A stretch of 64,000 nucleotides of DNA from Pelagibius litoralis (GTDB taxonomy: Bacteria > Pseudomonadota > Alphaproteobacteria > Kiloniellales > Kiloniellaceae), in contig NZ_JAAQPH010000015.1 in NCBI RefSeq assembly GCF_011683915.1, forward strand, positions 62,001-126,000. Reading direction: 5' to 3'. The position numbers were made by a program, and so were the translations under genes. The notes beneath the pieces were generated by a model, which worked only from the letters and a program-made list of their open reading frames with translations, did not search any database and had not been told where the DNA came from. This document shows positions 46,201-54,333 of the stretch, one piece after another. How positions within the stretch are numbered: position 1 is the stretch's first letter; each line of letters starts with the position of its first letter.

Positions 46201-47597
46201 GACCGGCGGTTTTCCTCGGCCCCAGTATGCCGCGACAAGACGCGGAAGCGCTGCTTTCAGCAGATTTTCACCCCCCGGTTCGTCAGGGCGATGTCTACCG
46301 GATCGTGCGGGAGAAACGGCCGAGCGCCATTGCCATCATCGACGGCTACTTCCAGGAAGTGCCCTCGGTCTGGCACAAGGAAATCCTCTGGGCACTGGAT
46401 CAGGGGATCGCTGTTTTCGGGGCGGCCAGCATGGGGGCCCTGCGGGCGGCCGAGCTGGAGCGCTTTGGCATGCGCGGCGTGGGTCGGGTCTTTGAGGCTT
46501 TCCGGGATGGCATCTATCCCCCCTACGCCAATGACGTTTTCGAGGACGACGACGAAGTTGCCGTCATTCACGGTCCGCCGGAACTGGGCTTTCCCGCGCT
46601 TTCCGATGCCATGGTCGATCTGCGGTCCACCTTTGCGCGGGCGGCTGAAGAAGGCGTGATCGACGAGGCCTTCCGCGACCGGCTGGTCTCAGCTTTCAAG
46701 CAACGCTTCTATCGGGAGCGCAGCGTGGCAGACCTTCCGGATGTTCTCGCCGGTCTCGATGCCCCGTCTTCGCTCTGCGAGGCCCTGCAGGCCTGGCTGC
46801 CGGGCGGGCGCGTCGAACAGAAACGCGACGATGCCAAGGCACTTCTCGGCATTCTGGCGCGGGAGAAACCAACCGATGACAACAAAGCAGATGACAACAA
46901 AGCGAAGGACTGTGTCTTCGTTTTCGAGCGTACGACGCTTTGGGCGCAGTTCATCGAAGCAAGCCATGATCGCTCAAGCGGTTATGGTGCTGCTGCCGGC
47001 AAGGTGACGGCGGCGGAAAACCGGGTGTTGGACGAGCTGCGGCTGAACCCGCCGCTCTTTGCCGAACTCCGTCCCTTGGCCGCCTTGCGCTATGCCTGCC
47101 TCTCAGGCAAAGCCATGGACGCGCCGGGCGATGTGGAACGGCGTGCCGCACTCAACCGCCTGCGCCGGCGCATGGGGCTGTGGTCGCGCGATGCACTGGA
47201 GACCTGGGCGCGGGTCAACGACCTCGACCGTGCCGGTCTTGACCGGCTGATCGAAACCGAAGCGCTCATCGAGCAGCAGGCCACCAGTGCCGCTTCAGGG
47301 TTGGACGCCTTCTTGCTTGACATTTTGCGTAGCGAAAGTCGCTATGAAGCTTTGGCGCGGCGCGCCGTCAGCAAAGCCGAGAGCGAGGCGGATGACGAAT
47401 CACGGGGAATTGATTCACTGACGCCGGCGTTTCTGGTGGACTGGTTTTTTGAGGAACACCTTGGCAAGGCTGCGCCGCATGATCCACGCGCAGTCTCCGA
47501 AGAGCTTGGGTTTGCCACCTTTGATAGCTTTGTGGAGGCGCTGGCGCGCGAGTATCGTTACGCCCGCCGGCTTTCGGCGGGGGATGCGGAGCCGTGA
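46197..47597 (+). CDS. tfuA: TfuA-like protein (YcaO partner)
   Basis: TfuA proteins accompany YcaO in thioamide formation (methyl-coenzyme M reductase, thioviridamide family) and in trifolitoxin synthesis, where they are thought to deliver or mobilise sulfide. The N-terminal TfuA core is clear: VFLGPSM at the start, IAIIDGYFQEVPSVWHKEIL, and AVFGAASMGALRAAELERFGMRGVG, then PPYANDVFEDDDEVAVIHGP. The 466 residues exceed the roughly 200-residue core, and the C-terminal half is an extra helical region of unknown role. It overlaps ycaO by four bases. Confidence 0.9.
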   Translation: MRPAVFLGPSMPRQDAEALLSADFHPPVRQGDVYRIVREKRPSAIAIIDGYFQEVPSVWHKEILWALDQGIAVFGAASMGALRAAELERFGMRGVGRVFEAFRDGIYPPYANDVFEDDDEVAVIHGPPELGFPALSDAMVDLRSTFARAAEEGVIDEAFRDRLVSAFKQRFYRERSVADLPDVLAGLDAPSSLCEALQAWLPGGRVEQKRDDAKALLGILAREKPTDDNKADDNKAKDCVFVFERTTLWAQFIEASHDRSSGYGAAAGKVTAAENRVLDELRLNPPLFAELRPLAALRYACLSGKAMDAPGDVERRAALNRLRRRMGLWSRDALETWARVNDLDRAGLDRLIETEALIEQQATSAASGLDAFLLDILRSESRYEALARRAVSKAESEADDESRGIDSLTPAFLVDWFFEEHLGKAAPHDPRAVSEELGFATFDSFVEALAREYRYARRLSAGDAEP

Positions 47598-47640
47598 CGC
47601 GGTGTGCGGACGATGGAGCCTGTGAGCCTGGGGGATGGTG

Positions 47641-49095
47641 ATGCTGACCGATAGGCACTTGCGATTGGACGGTGTGGCGGGTGGTACCCGCTTTCGCCTC
47701 TTTCCGCAGATGCCCGATCTTGAGGGCTTTGCGGAACCGGAAACCGTTCTGGTCTCGCCGCGCCCGGGCACCATCGGGGCCGGTCCCTTCGATGGCGCCA
47801 TGCGGGTTGTCGATCCGATCGACAAGCCGGAGCCCTACGCCTTTCCGGACATGCCGCCCTTCCAGGGCGCTGTCTTCCCGCCGGCCGTTCCGAATCGCGA
47901 TGGCCACTTCGATCACATTCCCTTGGACAGCCGGCAGTTTCTCTCTGCGCATATGTACGGCTCCGTCCGTTTCGTTCTGGACATCTGGGAGAGCTACTTC
48001 GGCAAGATGGTCGATTGGTACGATCCGCGCGACGGTTTCCTTGTGGAACTGGTGCCGCAGGTTGCCTGGGACAATGCGCATGCGGGTATCGGATTCATCG
48101 AGACCGGCGGGCGGATCAATCGCCATGGCGAGTACCAACCCTTTGCATTGAATTTCGATGTGCTGGCCCATGAGGTCGGTCATACCCTGCTGTTCTCCGA
48201 ACTGGGGATCCCCAGCTCTGCCGGTCTGACCCCGCAGTTCCTGGCTTTCCACGAATCGATGTCGGACATGGTTGCATTGCTCTCCACATTGCACTTCGAG
48301 AGCATCACCGACGATCTGATCGATCGGACCGGCGGCAACCTCTATGTCCTGAATTTTCTCAACCGGATTGGCGAGTTGTCCGACAGCGAACAGATCCGCG
48401 TCGCCAGCAATTCTGCGGTCATGGCGGATCTCGCGGATCTGCAGCTTGCACCCGATGGAGAATGGATCGATCCGACCGGCCAGGGCCGCAACGGGCATCA
48501 CCTGGCGCAGCCGCTGACCGGCGCGATCTTCGATTCCCTTATTGAAATCTATCAGGATGGGCTGGCGCAGCGCGGGCTCATCGCCGGCGGTCTCGACCCC
48601 CGCGGCTGGGACCGCGAGGCGGTGGCCGGCAGCCTGGAGGGCTTCCAGGCCGCCTCGTCCAACAGCCTCGCGCTGCATCGCCCGGCTTTTCTGGACGCAC
48701 TGAACGAAGCGCGCGACATCGTTGGCCTTGCTCTGGCGCGCACCTGGCGACGGCTTGATCCCAATAACCTCAGCTTTGCCGATGTGGCGGGAACCTACCT
48801 CGATGCGATGGCCGAGTTGGGGCAGGGGCATAATCTGGAAGCCTTTGCGCGCGACTTTCTTGCCCGCGGTATCGATGTTCCCGGCATCAATGTTCCGGGC
48901 ATCAATGTTGGGGGTGGCGGGCGCCCGGTTGAAGATTCTCCGCCGCCTGCATCGGCGCCTTACCTCGTGCGTTGGCAATGGATCCAACGTCGGCGGAGGA
49001 ACCTGTCGGACGCGCAGGCAGGCGTGCCAGAAGGTGTTGATTCTTACGAGCGCGTGTATCGCATGTTTGACCACAGTTTCAGGTTGGGAATGTGA
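47641..49095 (+). CDS. gluzincin-type metalloprotease, no signal peptide
   Basis: A 484-residue predicted zinc protease. HEVGH (177-181, in VLAHEVGHTLLF) gives two zinc ligands and the catalytic Glu; FHESMSD (203-209) gives the third ligand Glu205 in the thermolysin-like ExxSD arrangement. There is no signal peptide, so it should act in the cytoplasm. Near the C-terminus a short VPGIN repeat and GGGG linker precede a basic segment. The ATG at 47641 is six bases after GGGGG. It follows tfuA by 43 bases. I infer processing of the cluster's modified peptide or protein; a general protease is less likely in this context. Confidence 0.8.
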   Translation: MLTDRHLRLDGVAGGTRFRLFPQMPDLEGFAEPETVLVSPRPGTIGAGPFDGAMRVVDPIDKPEPYAFPDMPPFQGAVFPPAVPNRDGHFDHIPLDSRQFLSAHMYGSVRFVLDIWESYFGKMVDWYDPRDGFLVELVPQVAWDNAHAGIGFIETGGRINRHGEYQPFALNFDVLAHEVGHTLLFSELGIPSSAGLTPQFLAFHESMSDMVALLSTLHFESITDDLIDRTGGNLYVLNFLNRIGELSDSEQIRVASNSAVMADLADLQLAPDGEWIDPTGQGRNGHHLAQPLTGAIFDSLIEIYQDGLAQRGLIAGGLDPRGWDREAVAGSLEGFQAASSNSLALHRPAFLDALNEARDIVGLALARTWRRLDPNNLSFADVAGTYLDAMAELGQGHNLEAFARDFLARGIDVPGINVPGINVGGGGRPVEDSPPPASAPYLVRWQWIQRRRRNLSDAQAGVPEGVDSYERVYRMFDHSFRLGM

Positions 49096-49128
49096 GCAAG
49101 CTCACTTGCTGCCTTGCAGGTTGCCGCT

Positions 49129-49215
49129 ATGATCGCCGAAGGGGCGCAGCAAGCTGGGCGATTGGATTCTTTTACACAGCAGATGCTTAGTTTATTCTGG
49201 AGGAGGGGAAATTAA
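49129..49215 (+). CDS. possible 28-residue small ORF coupled to the repeat-protein gene
   Basis: An ATG at 49129 opens a 28-codon frame (beginning MIAEGAQQAGRL) whose TAA overlaps the next gene's ATG in a TAATG arrangement. The ribosome-binding site is weak. It may be a leader peptide that couples translation, a tiny RiPP-type precursor, or chance. Confidence 0.3.
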   Translation: MIAEGAQQAGRLDSFTQQMLSLFWRRGN

Positions 49216-49796
49216 TGGCCGATGACAATGACAAACGTGGAGACGTGTCGATCTTTGACGAAACACTTCTGGCTTCATCGCAAGTGAGGCTCTTTGGAAG
49301 GGTCTTCCGCGGGTTGAAGATCGATGAGGAGGGGCTGGGGGCGTTCAATGACGACAAGCGGCCGTTCAACAAAAACCCGCTGACGGATAAGCTCGATCCG
49401 GAGCTGAAGCCGGGTTTGGCGCGGATCTATGGGTTTTCTTTCGAAGGCAGCTATTACAAGCTTCAGGCGCCTTATGTCTTCCTGGTCCATGGGCCCGGCG
49501 TTGACATCAAAGAGCCGACGAGCGTTGCCGATACCGGCATCGAGATGAAGGACGAGCGTTTTCTCGAAGGCGTGAAAATGTGGTCCTATGACAAGGTGGA
49601 TTTCTCGGTGCGCATCGACATCGTCAGCGGCTGGATGGAAGAGATTCTTCTCGATGCGGCGATCGGCAATACCAGCAACATGACGGCTGGTGAGTTTACC
49701 ACCCGGGCCGACATGGGCGCGCGGGCGGATATGACGTCGCGGGCGGATATGACGGCCAGGGCCGACATGGCCATGCGCAGCCGCTTCAAAGGGTAA
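49215..49796 (+). CDS. cysteine-free protein with C-terminal RADMxx hexapeptide repeats
   Basis: A 193-residue protein of no family I recognise, preceded by an excellent GGAGGAGGGG site. Residues 1-155 are a mixed alpha/beta, acidic region without a signal peptide or any Cys. From residue 164 a six-residue unit repeats four times (RADMGA, RADMTS, RADMTA, RADMAM), and the protein ends RSRFKG. The last gene of the YcaO-TfuA-protease group, it is the best candidate for the modified substrate: a folded leader with a repetitive core. Alternative: a structural or Met-rich metal-binding protein. The absence of Cys excludes thiazole formation. Confidence 0.7.
   Translation: MADDNDKRGDVSIFDETLLASSQVRLFGRVFRGLKIDEEGLGAFNDDKRPFNKNPLTDKLDPELKPGLARIYGFSFEGSYYKLQAPYVFLVHGPGVDIKEPTSVADTGIEMKDERFLEGVKMWSYDKVDFSVRIDIVSGWMEEILLDAAIGNTSNMTAGEFTTRADMGARADMTSRADMTARADMAMRSRFKG
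49704..49775 (+). repeat. four tandem 18-base coding repeats (RADMxx)
   Basis: Four in-frame 18-base units encode the hexapeptide repeats of the preceding gene. Wobble positions differ between units (for example GCCGACATG versus GCGGATATG), so the repeat is conserved at protein level rather than being a recent slippage expansion. Confidence 0.8.
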
Positions 49797-49827
49797 ACAG
49801 CGGCGGACGCCGGCTTAGGAGAAGCCT

Positions 49828-50715
49828 CTACCAGGCAAGGCTGCGCAACAGGAACCCAGGCGTGGCCTGGTAGTGGCGGGTGAGGCGCGCCAGGCGGTTC
49901 TCGAAATTCGGCCCGTCGTCGGGGCTGCCCAGGTCATCACAGTGGATACCCTGCAGGATGAGGGCGCTGGCCATGCCGACGCCGGCAGCCCCGGCGACGT
50001 CGTGAGCCAGCGAGTCGCCGATTGCGAGGACTCGGTCGGCGGGGGTCGGCGCGATGGCCTCCAGTATCGAACGGTACACCAGGGGATGGGGCTTGCCGAC
50101 ATAGAGCACCCTGCCGCCGGCTTCCTCATAGCTTGCCGCCAGGGCTCCCGGCGCCGGCTGCAGGCCGTCAGCCGTAATACCGGTGACATCGGGGTTGGCG
50201 CAGACCAGCGTCAGTCCCTTGTTGCCGGCCTGTATCAGGATCGACAGGAATTCGTCGGCGGCCGGCGGCATTTCGCCGAAACTTGCCAACAGCATGAAAT
50301 CGGCCTGCGAAACATCGTCGACCAGATCAATGTCCAGGCCGTCCAACAGCGCCCGTTCTGCAGCGCCCCCAAGGGCCAGGCAGCGCAGTGGCTTCCCGCT
50401 GTTGCCGCCTTCACCGCGCAATTCGTCCGGGGCGTCGCCGAGAAATGCGCGCGCTACTTCGCCCGACGTCACGAAGTCTTCATAGAGTTCGGGCGGAATG
50501 CCGAGCGTGGTAAGGCGCGCCGCGTTGGATTCTTTACGCTTACCGGAGTTTGAGAGGATGAAGACCCGCTTACCTGCATCGCGCAGTGCCGCAAGGCAGT
50601 CCAGCACGGCGGGATAGAGTTCTGTTCCGTTGTGCAGGACGCCGTATTGGTCCAAGGCAAAGACATCAAACCGCGGCGCGGCCGCGCTGAGGCCCTCCAG
50701 CAAGACAGGCTTCAT
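49828..50715 (-). CDS. HAD-superfamily class IIA hydrolase (TIGR01459-like)
   Basis: A 295-residue phosphatase-like protein. Motif I is ALDQYGVLHNG, in which the first Asp (D22) is kept but the second is Tyr, as in this HAD IIA subgroup; motif II is FILSNSGKR, motif III the Lys in YVGKPHPLVY, and motif IV GDSLAHDVAGAAG. The NagD-like C1/C2 cap lies between motifs II and III. The substrate is unknown, and loss of the second motif-I Asp makes classical phosphatase activity uncertain. It converges on the repeat-protein gene (31-base gap). Confidence 0.85.
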   Translation of the reverse strand: MKPVLLEGLSAAAPRFDVFALDQYGVLHNGTELYPAVLDCLAALRDAGKRVFILSNSGKRKESNAARLTTLGIPPELYEDFVTSGEVARAFLGDAPDELRGEGGNSGKPLRCLALGGAAERALLDGLDIDLVDDVSQADFMLLASFGEMPPAADEFLSILIQAGNKGLTLVCANPDVTGITADGLQPAPGALAASYEEAGGRVLYVGKPHPLVYRSILEAIAPTPADRVLAIGDSLAHDVAGAAGVGMASALILQGIHCDDLGSPDDGPNFENRLARLTRHYQATPGFLLRSLAW

Positions 50716-50947
50716 AACAGTCTCATCGCTTTCTTGTTCTGCATCAAAAGGTTGCGGCGGCTGGTGCGGTCGCCGGGCTGGCCGGCGTTGGTAGGGCTGG
50801 TTTTGACCCGGGTGTCATATTTCTGCAAAGCACCGGCGTTAGCTTCAAGGCAAAGAACGTGAAACCTCAGGGGCTGTAGACCTTCCGGCAGCATGACACG
50901 CCGCGATCCCCCTCTGTCTGCCCTTCAATAAAGCTTATCATCAGGGC

Positions 50948-50986
50948 TTGCCATATTTTGATATTTTGACAATTATGAAAATATGG
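50948..50986 (+). promoter_or_regulatory. promoter and operator dyad of the arsenic operon
   Basis: CCATATTTT (50951-50959) and AAAATATGG (50978-50986) are perfect nine-base arms of an inverted repeat that ends over the arsR start codon at 50983. A possible sigma-70 promoter, TTGCCA (50948-50953), 17-base spacer, AATTAT (50971-50976), would start transcription near the ATG, giving a leaderless mRNA. This fits the lack of a Shine-Dalgarno sequence. Confidence 0.5.
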
Positions 50987-51342
50987 ATGAGAACAGATCG
51001 ATACAGGCGCTGGCCGCGCTTGCTCAGTCGACCCGGCTGGCGGTTTTCCGCCTTCTGGTTCGCGAAGGGCCGGCCGGGCTTGCGGCGGGCGTCCTGGCTG
51101 AGCGGCTGGAGGTTCAGCCGGCCACCCTCTCGTTTCATCTGGCCCAGTTGGAGCGGGCGGGCCTGCTGGTCTCGCAAAGGCGCAGCCGTCAGATCATCTA
51201 TGCGGCGGATTTTGCCGGCATGCGTGGGCTTGTGGACTTCCTGTTGGCGGACTGCTGCGGTGGCCGCCCGGAAATCTGCGCCGGTCTTGCGGGATCGCTG
51301 GTGGCAGCTGGCAGGCGGGACAAGCCAGCGCCGGCAGCGTGA
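50983..51342 (+). CDS. arsR: ArsR-family arsenic-responsive repressor
   Basis: Winged-helix repressor, 119 residues: recognition helix in AERLEVQPATLSFHLAQLERAGLL and a C-terminal LLADCCGGRPEICAGL, where C91, C92 and C99 form the CC-x6-C pattern known from As(III)-sensing ArsR proteins such as that of Acidithiobacillus. Binding of As(III) should release the repressor from the dyad over its own start codon. It is the first gene of arsR-arsC-aqpS. Confidence 0.92.
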   Translation: MDENRSIQALAALAQSTRLAVFRLLVREGPAGLAAGVLAERLEVQPATLSFHLAQLERAGLLVSQRRSRQIIYAADFAGMRGLVDFLLADCCGGRPEICAGLAGSLVAAGRRDKPAPAA

Positions 51343-51413
51343 GATCGGTGGCGAGGGGCCCTGGAGGCGGCAAAACGTTCACCTGTTGCGATAACTCAGG
51401 AGCAAAGGCAGAC

Positions 51414-51938
51414 ATGAACAAAGGCGGCATGACTGACAGGGTTTACAACGTCCTCATTCTTTGCACCGGCAATTCCGCCCGCAGCATCATGGCGGAATCG
51501 ATTCTCAACCGGGTGGGCGCCGGTCGGTTCAAGGCCTACAGCGCCGGCAGCCATCCGGCCGGCCGGGTTCACCCCTATGCGATCGATCTGTTGAAGAGCC
51601 TCAATCACCCGGTCGATCATCTGGCCAGCAAGTCCTGGGATGTTTTCGCGGGCGAGGGCGCGCCCCGGATGGATTTCGTCTTCACCGTCTGCGACAACGC
51701 GGCGGGCGAGGCCTGTCCGCTCTGGCCGGGCGCGCCGATGCGGGCCCACTGGCCTTTCCGCGATCCCGCGGCAGCCGAGGGTTCCGAAGCGCAGAAGCGC
51801 CAGGTCTTCGCCGATGTCTACGGGCAGATTCACAAGCGGGCGGAGATTTTCGTGAACCTGCCCATGAGCGCTCTCGATAAGCTCAGCCTGCAGAAGCGCC
51901 TGGACGAGATGGCGGCTTCCTTTTCAGAGTCCGCTTGA
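51414..51938 (+). CDS. arsC: arsenate reductase, low-molecular-weight phosphatase type
   Basis: Reduces arsenate to arsenite with thioredoxin. The P-loop LILCTGNSARS (C-x5-R) and the second and third redox Cys in VCDNAAGEACPLWPG are all present, as is HWPFRDPAAAEG. I use the ATG at 51414 (174 residues, with CAGGAG upstream) rather than a longer in-frame extension into arsR; an ATG at 51429 is also possible. It is the middle gene of the operon. Confidence 0.93.
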   Translation: MNKGGMTDRVYNVLILCTGNSARSIMAESILNRVGAGRFKAYSAGSHPAGRVHPYAIDLLKSLNHPVDHLASKSWDVFAGEGAPRMDFVFTVCDNAAGEACPLWPGAPMRAHWPFRDPAAAEGSEAQKRQVFADVYGQIHKRAEIFVNLPMSALDKLSLQKRLDEMAASFSESA

Positions 51939-51956
51939 CGCGAAAGGCCTGATGTC

Positions 51957-52655
51957 GTGAACCAGGATCTTGCCCGCCGTCTCGCCGCAGAAGCCCTCGG
52001 CACCGCTTTTCTGCTGGCCGTGGTAGTCGGCTCCGGCATCATGGGTGAGAGCCTGGCCGGTGGGAATACCGCCATCGCCCTCCTCGGCAACACCATCGCC
52101 ACCGGCGCGATCCTGGTGGTCTTGATCCTGATTTTCGGGCCGCTTTCCGGCGCCCATTTCAACCCGGCGGTCACGCTTTCCTTCGTGATGCAGGGCAAGC
52201 TGGAAAAGCGTGTCGCCCTGCTTTATGTGGCGGTGCAGATTGCCGGGGCGCTGGCCGGCATGCTGATCGCCCATGCCATGTTCGAAGAACCGCTGTTCCA
52301 GGCCTCCGCGAAGCTGCGCACGGGGCCTGCGCAGTGGCTGGCGGAGTTCGTCGCCACCTTCGGTCTGCTGGCCACCATTCTCGGCTGCGTCAGGTTCCGG
52401 GTTGAGGCCGTGCCCTTTGCGGTAGGGCTCTACATCACCGCCGGTTATTGGTTCACGGCCTCGACCTCCTTTGCCAATCCCGCCGTTACCATCGCGCGCA
52501 GCTTCACCGATACCTTCTCCGGCATCAGGCCGCTGGATGCACCGGGCTTCATCGTCGCCCAGCTGCTGGCGGCCGTGGCGGCAACCCTGGTTTTCGGCTG
52601 GCTGCTGGCGCCCCGGGCCGCGGCATCCCGGGCCGCGGAACGGGCTGCCGAATAG
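51957..52655 (+). CDS. aqpS: MIP-family aquaglyceroporin, AqpS-like arsenite channel
   Basis: Channel protein of 232 residues with six helices and both half-helix NPA motifs (HFNPAVTLSF and FANPAVTIAR). In Sinorhizobium meliloti the equivalent AqpS lets arsenite made by ArsC leak out of the cell, replacing an ArsB/Acr3 pump. The arrangement arsR-arsC-aqpS without a pump here fits that model. Start is a GTG, with AAAGG upstream. The C-terminus is Ala/Arg-rich and probably cytoplasmic. Confidence 0.9.
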   Translation: MNQDLARRLAAEALGTAFLLAVVVGSGIMGESLAGGNTAIALLGNTIATGAILVVLILIFGPLSGAHFNPAVTLSFVMQGKLEKRVALLYVAVQIAGALAGMLIAHAMFEEPLFQASAKLRTGPAQWLAEFVATFGLLATILGCVRFRVEAVPFAVGLYITAGYWFTASTSFANPAVTIARSFTDTFSGIRPLDAPGFIVAQLLAAVAATLVFGWLLAPRAAASRAAERAAE

Positions 52656-52725
52656 GCCCACTGGTTCTCTCCGGTTTTGCGCTTTAGGATGCCGGCCCTG
52701 ACATCCTGAGGCACGAGGGACAGTT

Positions 52726-53829
52726 ATGAAGGTCGACGGCAAGCCATACAGAACCATCTGGGTCAACGGCGACGGTTGGTCGGTCGAGATCATCGACCAG
52801 ACTAGGATGCCGCACCGCTTCGAAACCGTGACCCTGAAGACCGTCGCCGATGCGGCCCATGCCATCAAGGCGATGCTGGTGCGCGGTGCGCCCCTGATCG
52901 GCGCCACGGCGGCCTACGGCGTTTGCCTCGCTCTGCGCGAAGACGACAGTGACGAGGCCATCGACCGCGCCCGCGACCTGCTGATCGAAACGCGGCCGAC
53001 GGCGGTAAACCTGCGCTGGGCCCTGGACGAGATGCGCGAGGCCCTGCGCAACCGCCCGCGCGGCGAGCGCCTTGAAGCGGCCTACAGGCGTGCGGCGGAA
53101 ATCTGCGATGAAGACGTGGAGATCTGTCGCTCCATCGGCCGCCACGGCCTTAAGCTCATTCAGGAAATCGCGGCGAAGAAACCGGCGGGCGAGCCGGTGA
53201 ACATTCTGACCCACTGTAACGCCGGCTGGCTGGCGACCGTCGACTGGGGCACGGCGACTGCGCCGATGTATATGGCCTTCGAAGACGGCATTCCGGTTCA
53301 CGTCTGGGCCGACGAGACGCGGCCGCGCAACCAGGGTGCCTCGCTCACCGCCTGGGAGCTGGGCCATCACGGCGTGCCGCACACGGTGATCGCCGATAAC
53401 GTCGGCGGCCATCTGATGCAGCACGGCCAGGTCGACCTCTGCATCGTCGGCACCGACCGCACCACGGCCTCCGGCGACGTCTGCAACAAGATCGGCACCT
53501 ACCTGAAGGCCCTGGCCGCCCACGACAACGGCGTGCCTTTCTACGTCGCGCTGCCGTCGCCGACCATCGACTGGACGGTACACGACGGCGTGAAGGAAAT
53601 CCCCATCGAACAGCGCAGCGGCGAGGAGGTCTCCCGGATGACCGGGCGCACGGCGGCGGGTGCCATCGAGACCGTGACCATCACGCCCGACGGCAGCCCG
53701 GTGGCGAACTACGCCTTCGACGTGACGCCGCGGCGCTACGTCACCGGACTGATCACCGAACGCGGCGTCGCCGAGCCCTCGCCGGAGGGTCTGGCGGCCC
53801 TGTTTCCAGAGCGGGTGGGGAGAGGCTGA
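52726..53829 (+). CDS. mtnA: S-methyl-5-thioribose-1-phosphate isomerase
   Basis: Isomerises methylthioribose-1-phosphate to methylthioribulose-1-phosphate in methylthioadenosine salvage. The 367-residue protein has the catalytic Cys164 ([10 protein letters not shown]) and Asp244 ([21 protein letters not shown]), plus [14 protein letters not shown] near residue 53. mtnK, the kinase before it in the pathway, is at 62394-63677 rather than adjacent. GAGGGACAG precedes the ATG. Confidence 0.95.
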   Translation: MKVDGKPYRTIWVNGDGWSVEIIDQTRMPHRFETVTLKTVADAAHAIKAMLVRGAPLIGATAAYGVCLALREDDSDEAIDRARDLLIETRPTAVNLRWALDEMREALRNRPRGERLEAAYRRAAEICDEDVEICRSIGRHGLKLIQEIAAKKPAGEPVNILTHCNAGWLATVDWGTATAPMYMAFEDGIPVHVWADETRPRNQGASLTAWELGHHGVPHTVIADNVGGHLMQHGQVDLCIVGTDRTTASGDVCNKIGTYLKALAAHDNGVPFYVALPSPTIDWTVHDGVKEIPIEQRSGEEVSRMTGRTAAGAIETVTITPDGSPVANYAFDVTPRRYVTGLITERGVAEPSPEGLAALFPERVGRG

Positions 53830-53831
53830 CC

Positions 53832-54320
53832 GTGAGGTCTCATATCGGCCGAAGAAATGCACTGTTGTTGCTTGCGACGGGAGCAGTTGGAGCGTTGGTT
53901 CATCCCGCGACAGCCTGCACCGTCGGATGGCCATATGAGCCAGAGAAGCCGTTTAGCGAGGCTTATCTGCAAGAAGGATACACTCTGTTTCGCGGAACCG
54001 TGGTCGACTATGAAGTTGTGGGCCACTATGGCCTTGTGAGCTTTGCGGTTACACAAACATATCGAGGCCTCAGAGAGCGGGCCTGGAGGGCTGTTTGGGC
54101 CAACAGCACGTTTGGTGTTCCTAAAGATCTGGATAGCTTCAAGGTTGAAGTAGGTAAAGACCTAGTCGTCGCCTTGCGGGATGGCGGCGGCTTCTTTGAC
54201 CCGAAGGGCATTACGCTTCGTTGGAAACCGGTGATCGTACAAGACTCTTGCCGTGAGCCTGCGATGCAGAAGTTCGTGGTTATGGAACCAGTTCTTAAAA
54301 AGGCCGGTTTGATCGACTGA
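53832..54320 (+). CDS. exported hypothetical protein with twin-arginine-like signal
   Basis: 162 residues beginning with a GTG two bases after mtnA. The N-terminus has paired arginines (IGRRNALLLL) before a hydrophobic stretch ending ATA, compatible with a Tat or Sec signal. The mature part starts with Cys (CTVGWPYEP) and contains YTLFRGTVVDYEVVGHYGLVSFAVTQTYRG, which resembles the beta-barrel start of netrin/TIMP-like domains, but I would not assign that family firmly. Codon use is visibly less GC-rich than in mtnA, hinting at a different history. Confidence 0.65.
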   Translation: MRSHIGRRNALLLLATGAVGALVHPATACTVGWPYEPEKPFSEAYLQEGYTLFRGTVVDYEVVGHYGLVSFAVTQTYRGLRERAWRAVWANSTFGVPKDLDSFKVEVGKDLVVALRDGGGFFDPKGITLRWKPVIVQDSCREPAMQKFVVMEPVLKKAGLID

Positions 54321-54333
54321 CTCAGTCTATCGG

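Noticed and set aside
47368-49074. 568-codon antisense frame over the protease gene
   Set aside because: The sense strand encodes a zinc protease with ordered motifs; the antisense frame has no domain.
49704-49775. Pentapeptide-repeat (A(D/N)LXX) protein
   Set aside because: The repeat period is six residues, not five, and only four units are present, so it does not form the pentapeptide-repeat helix.
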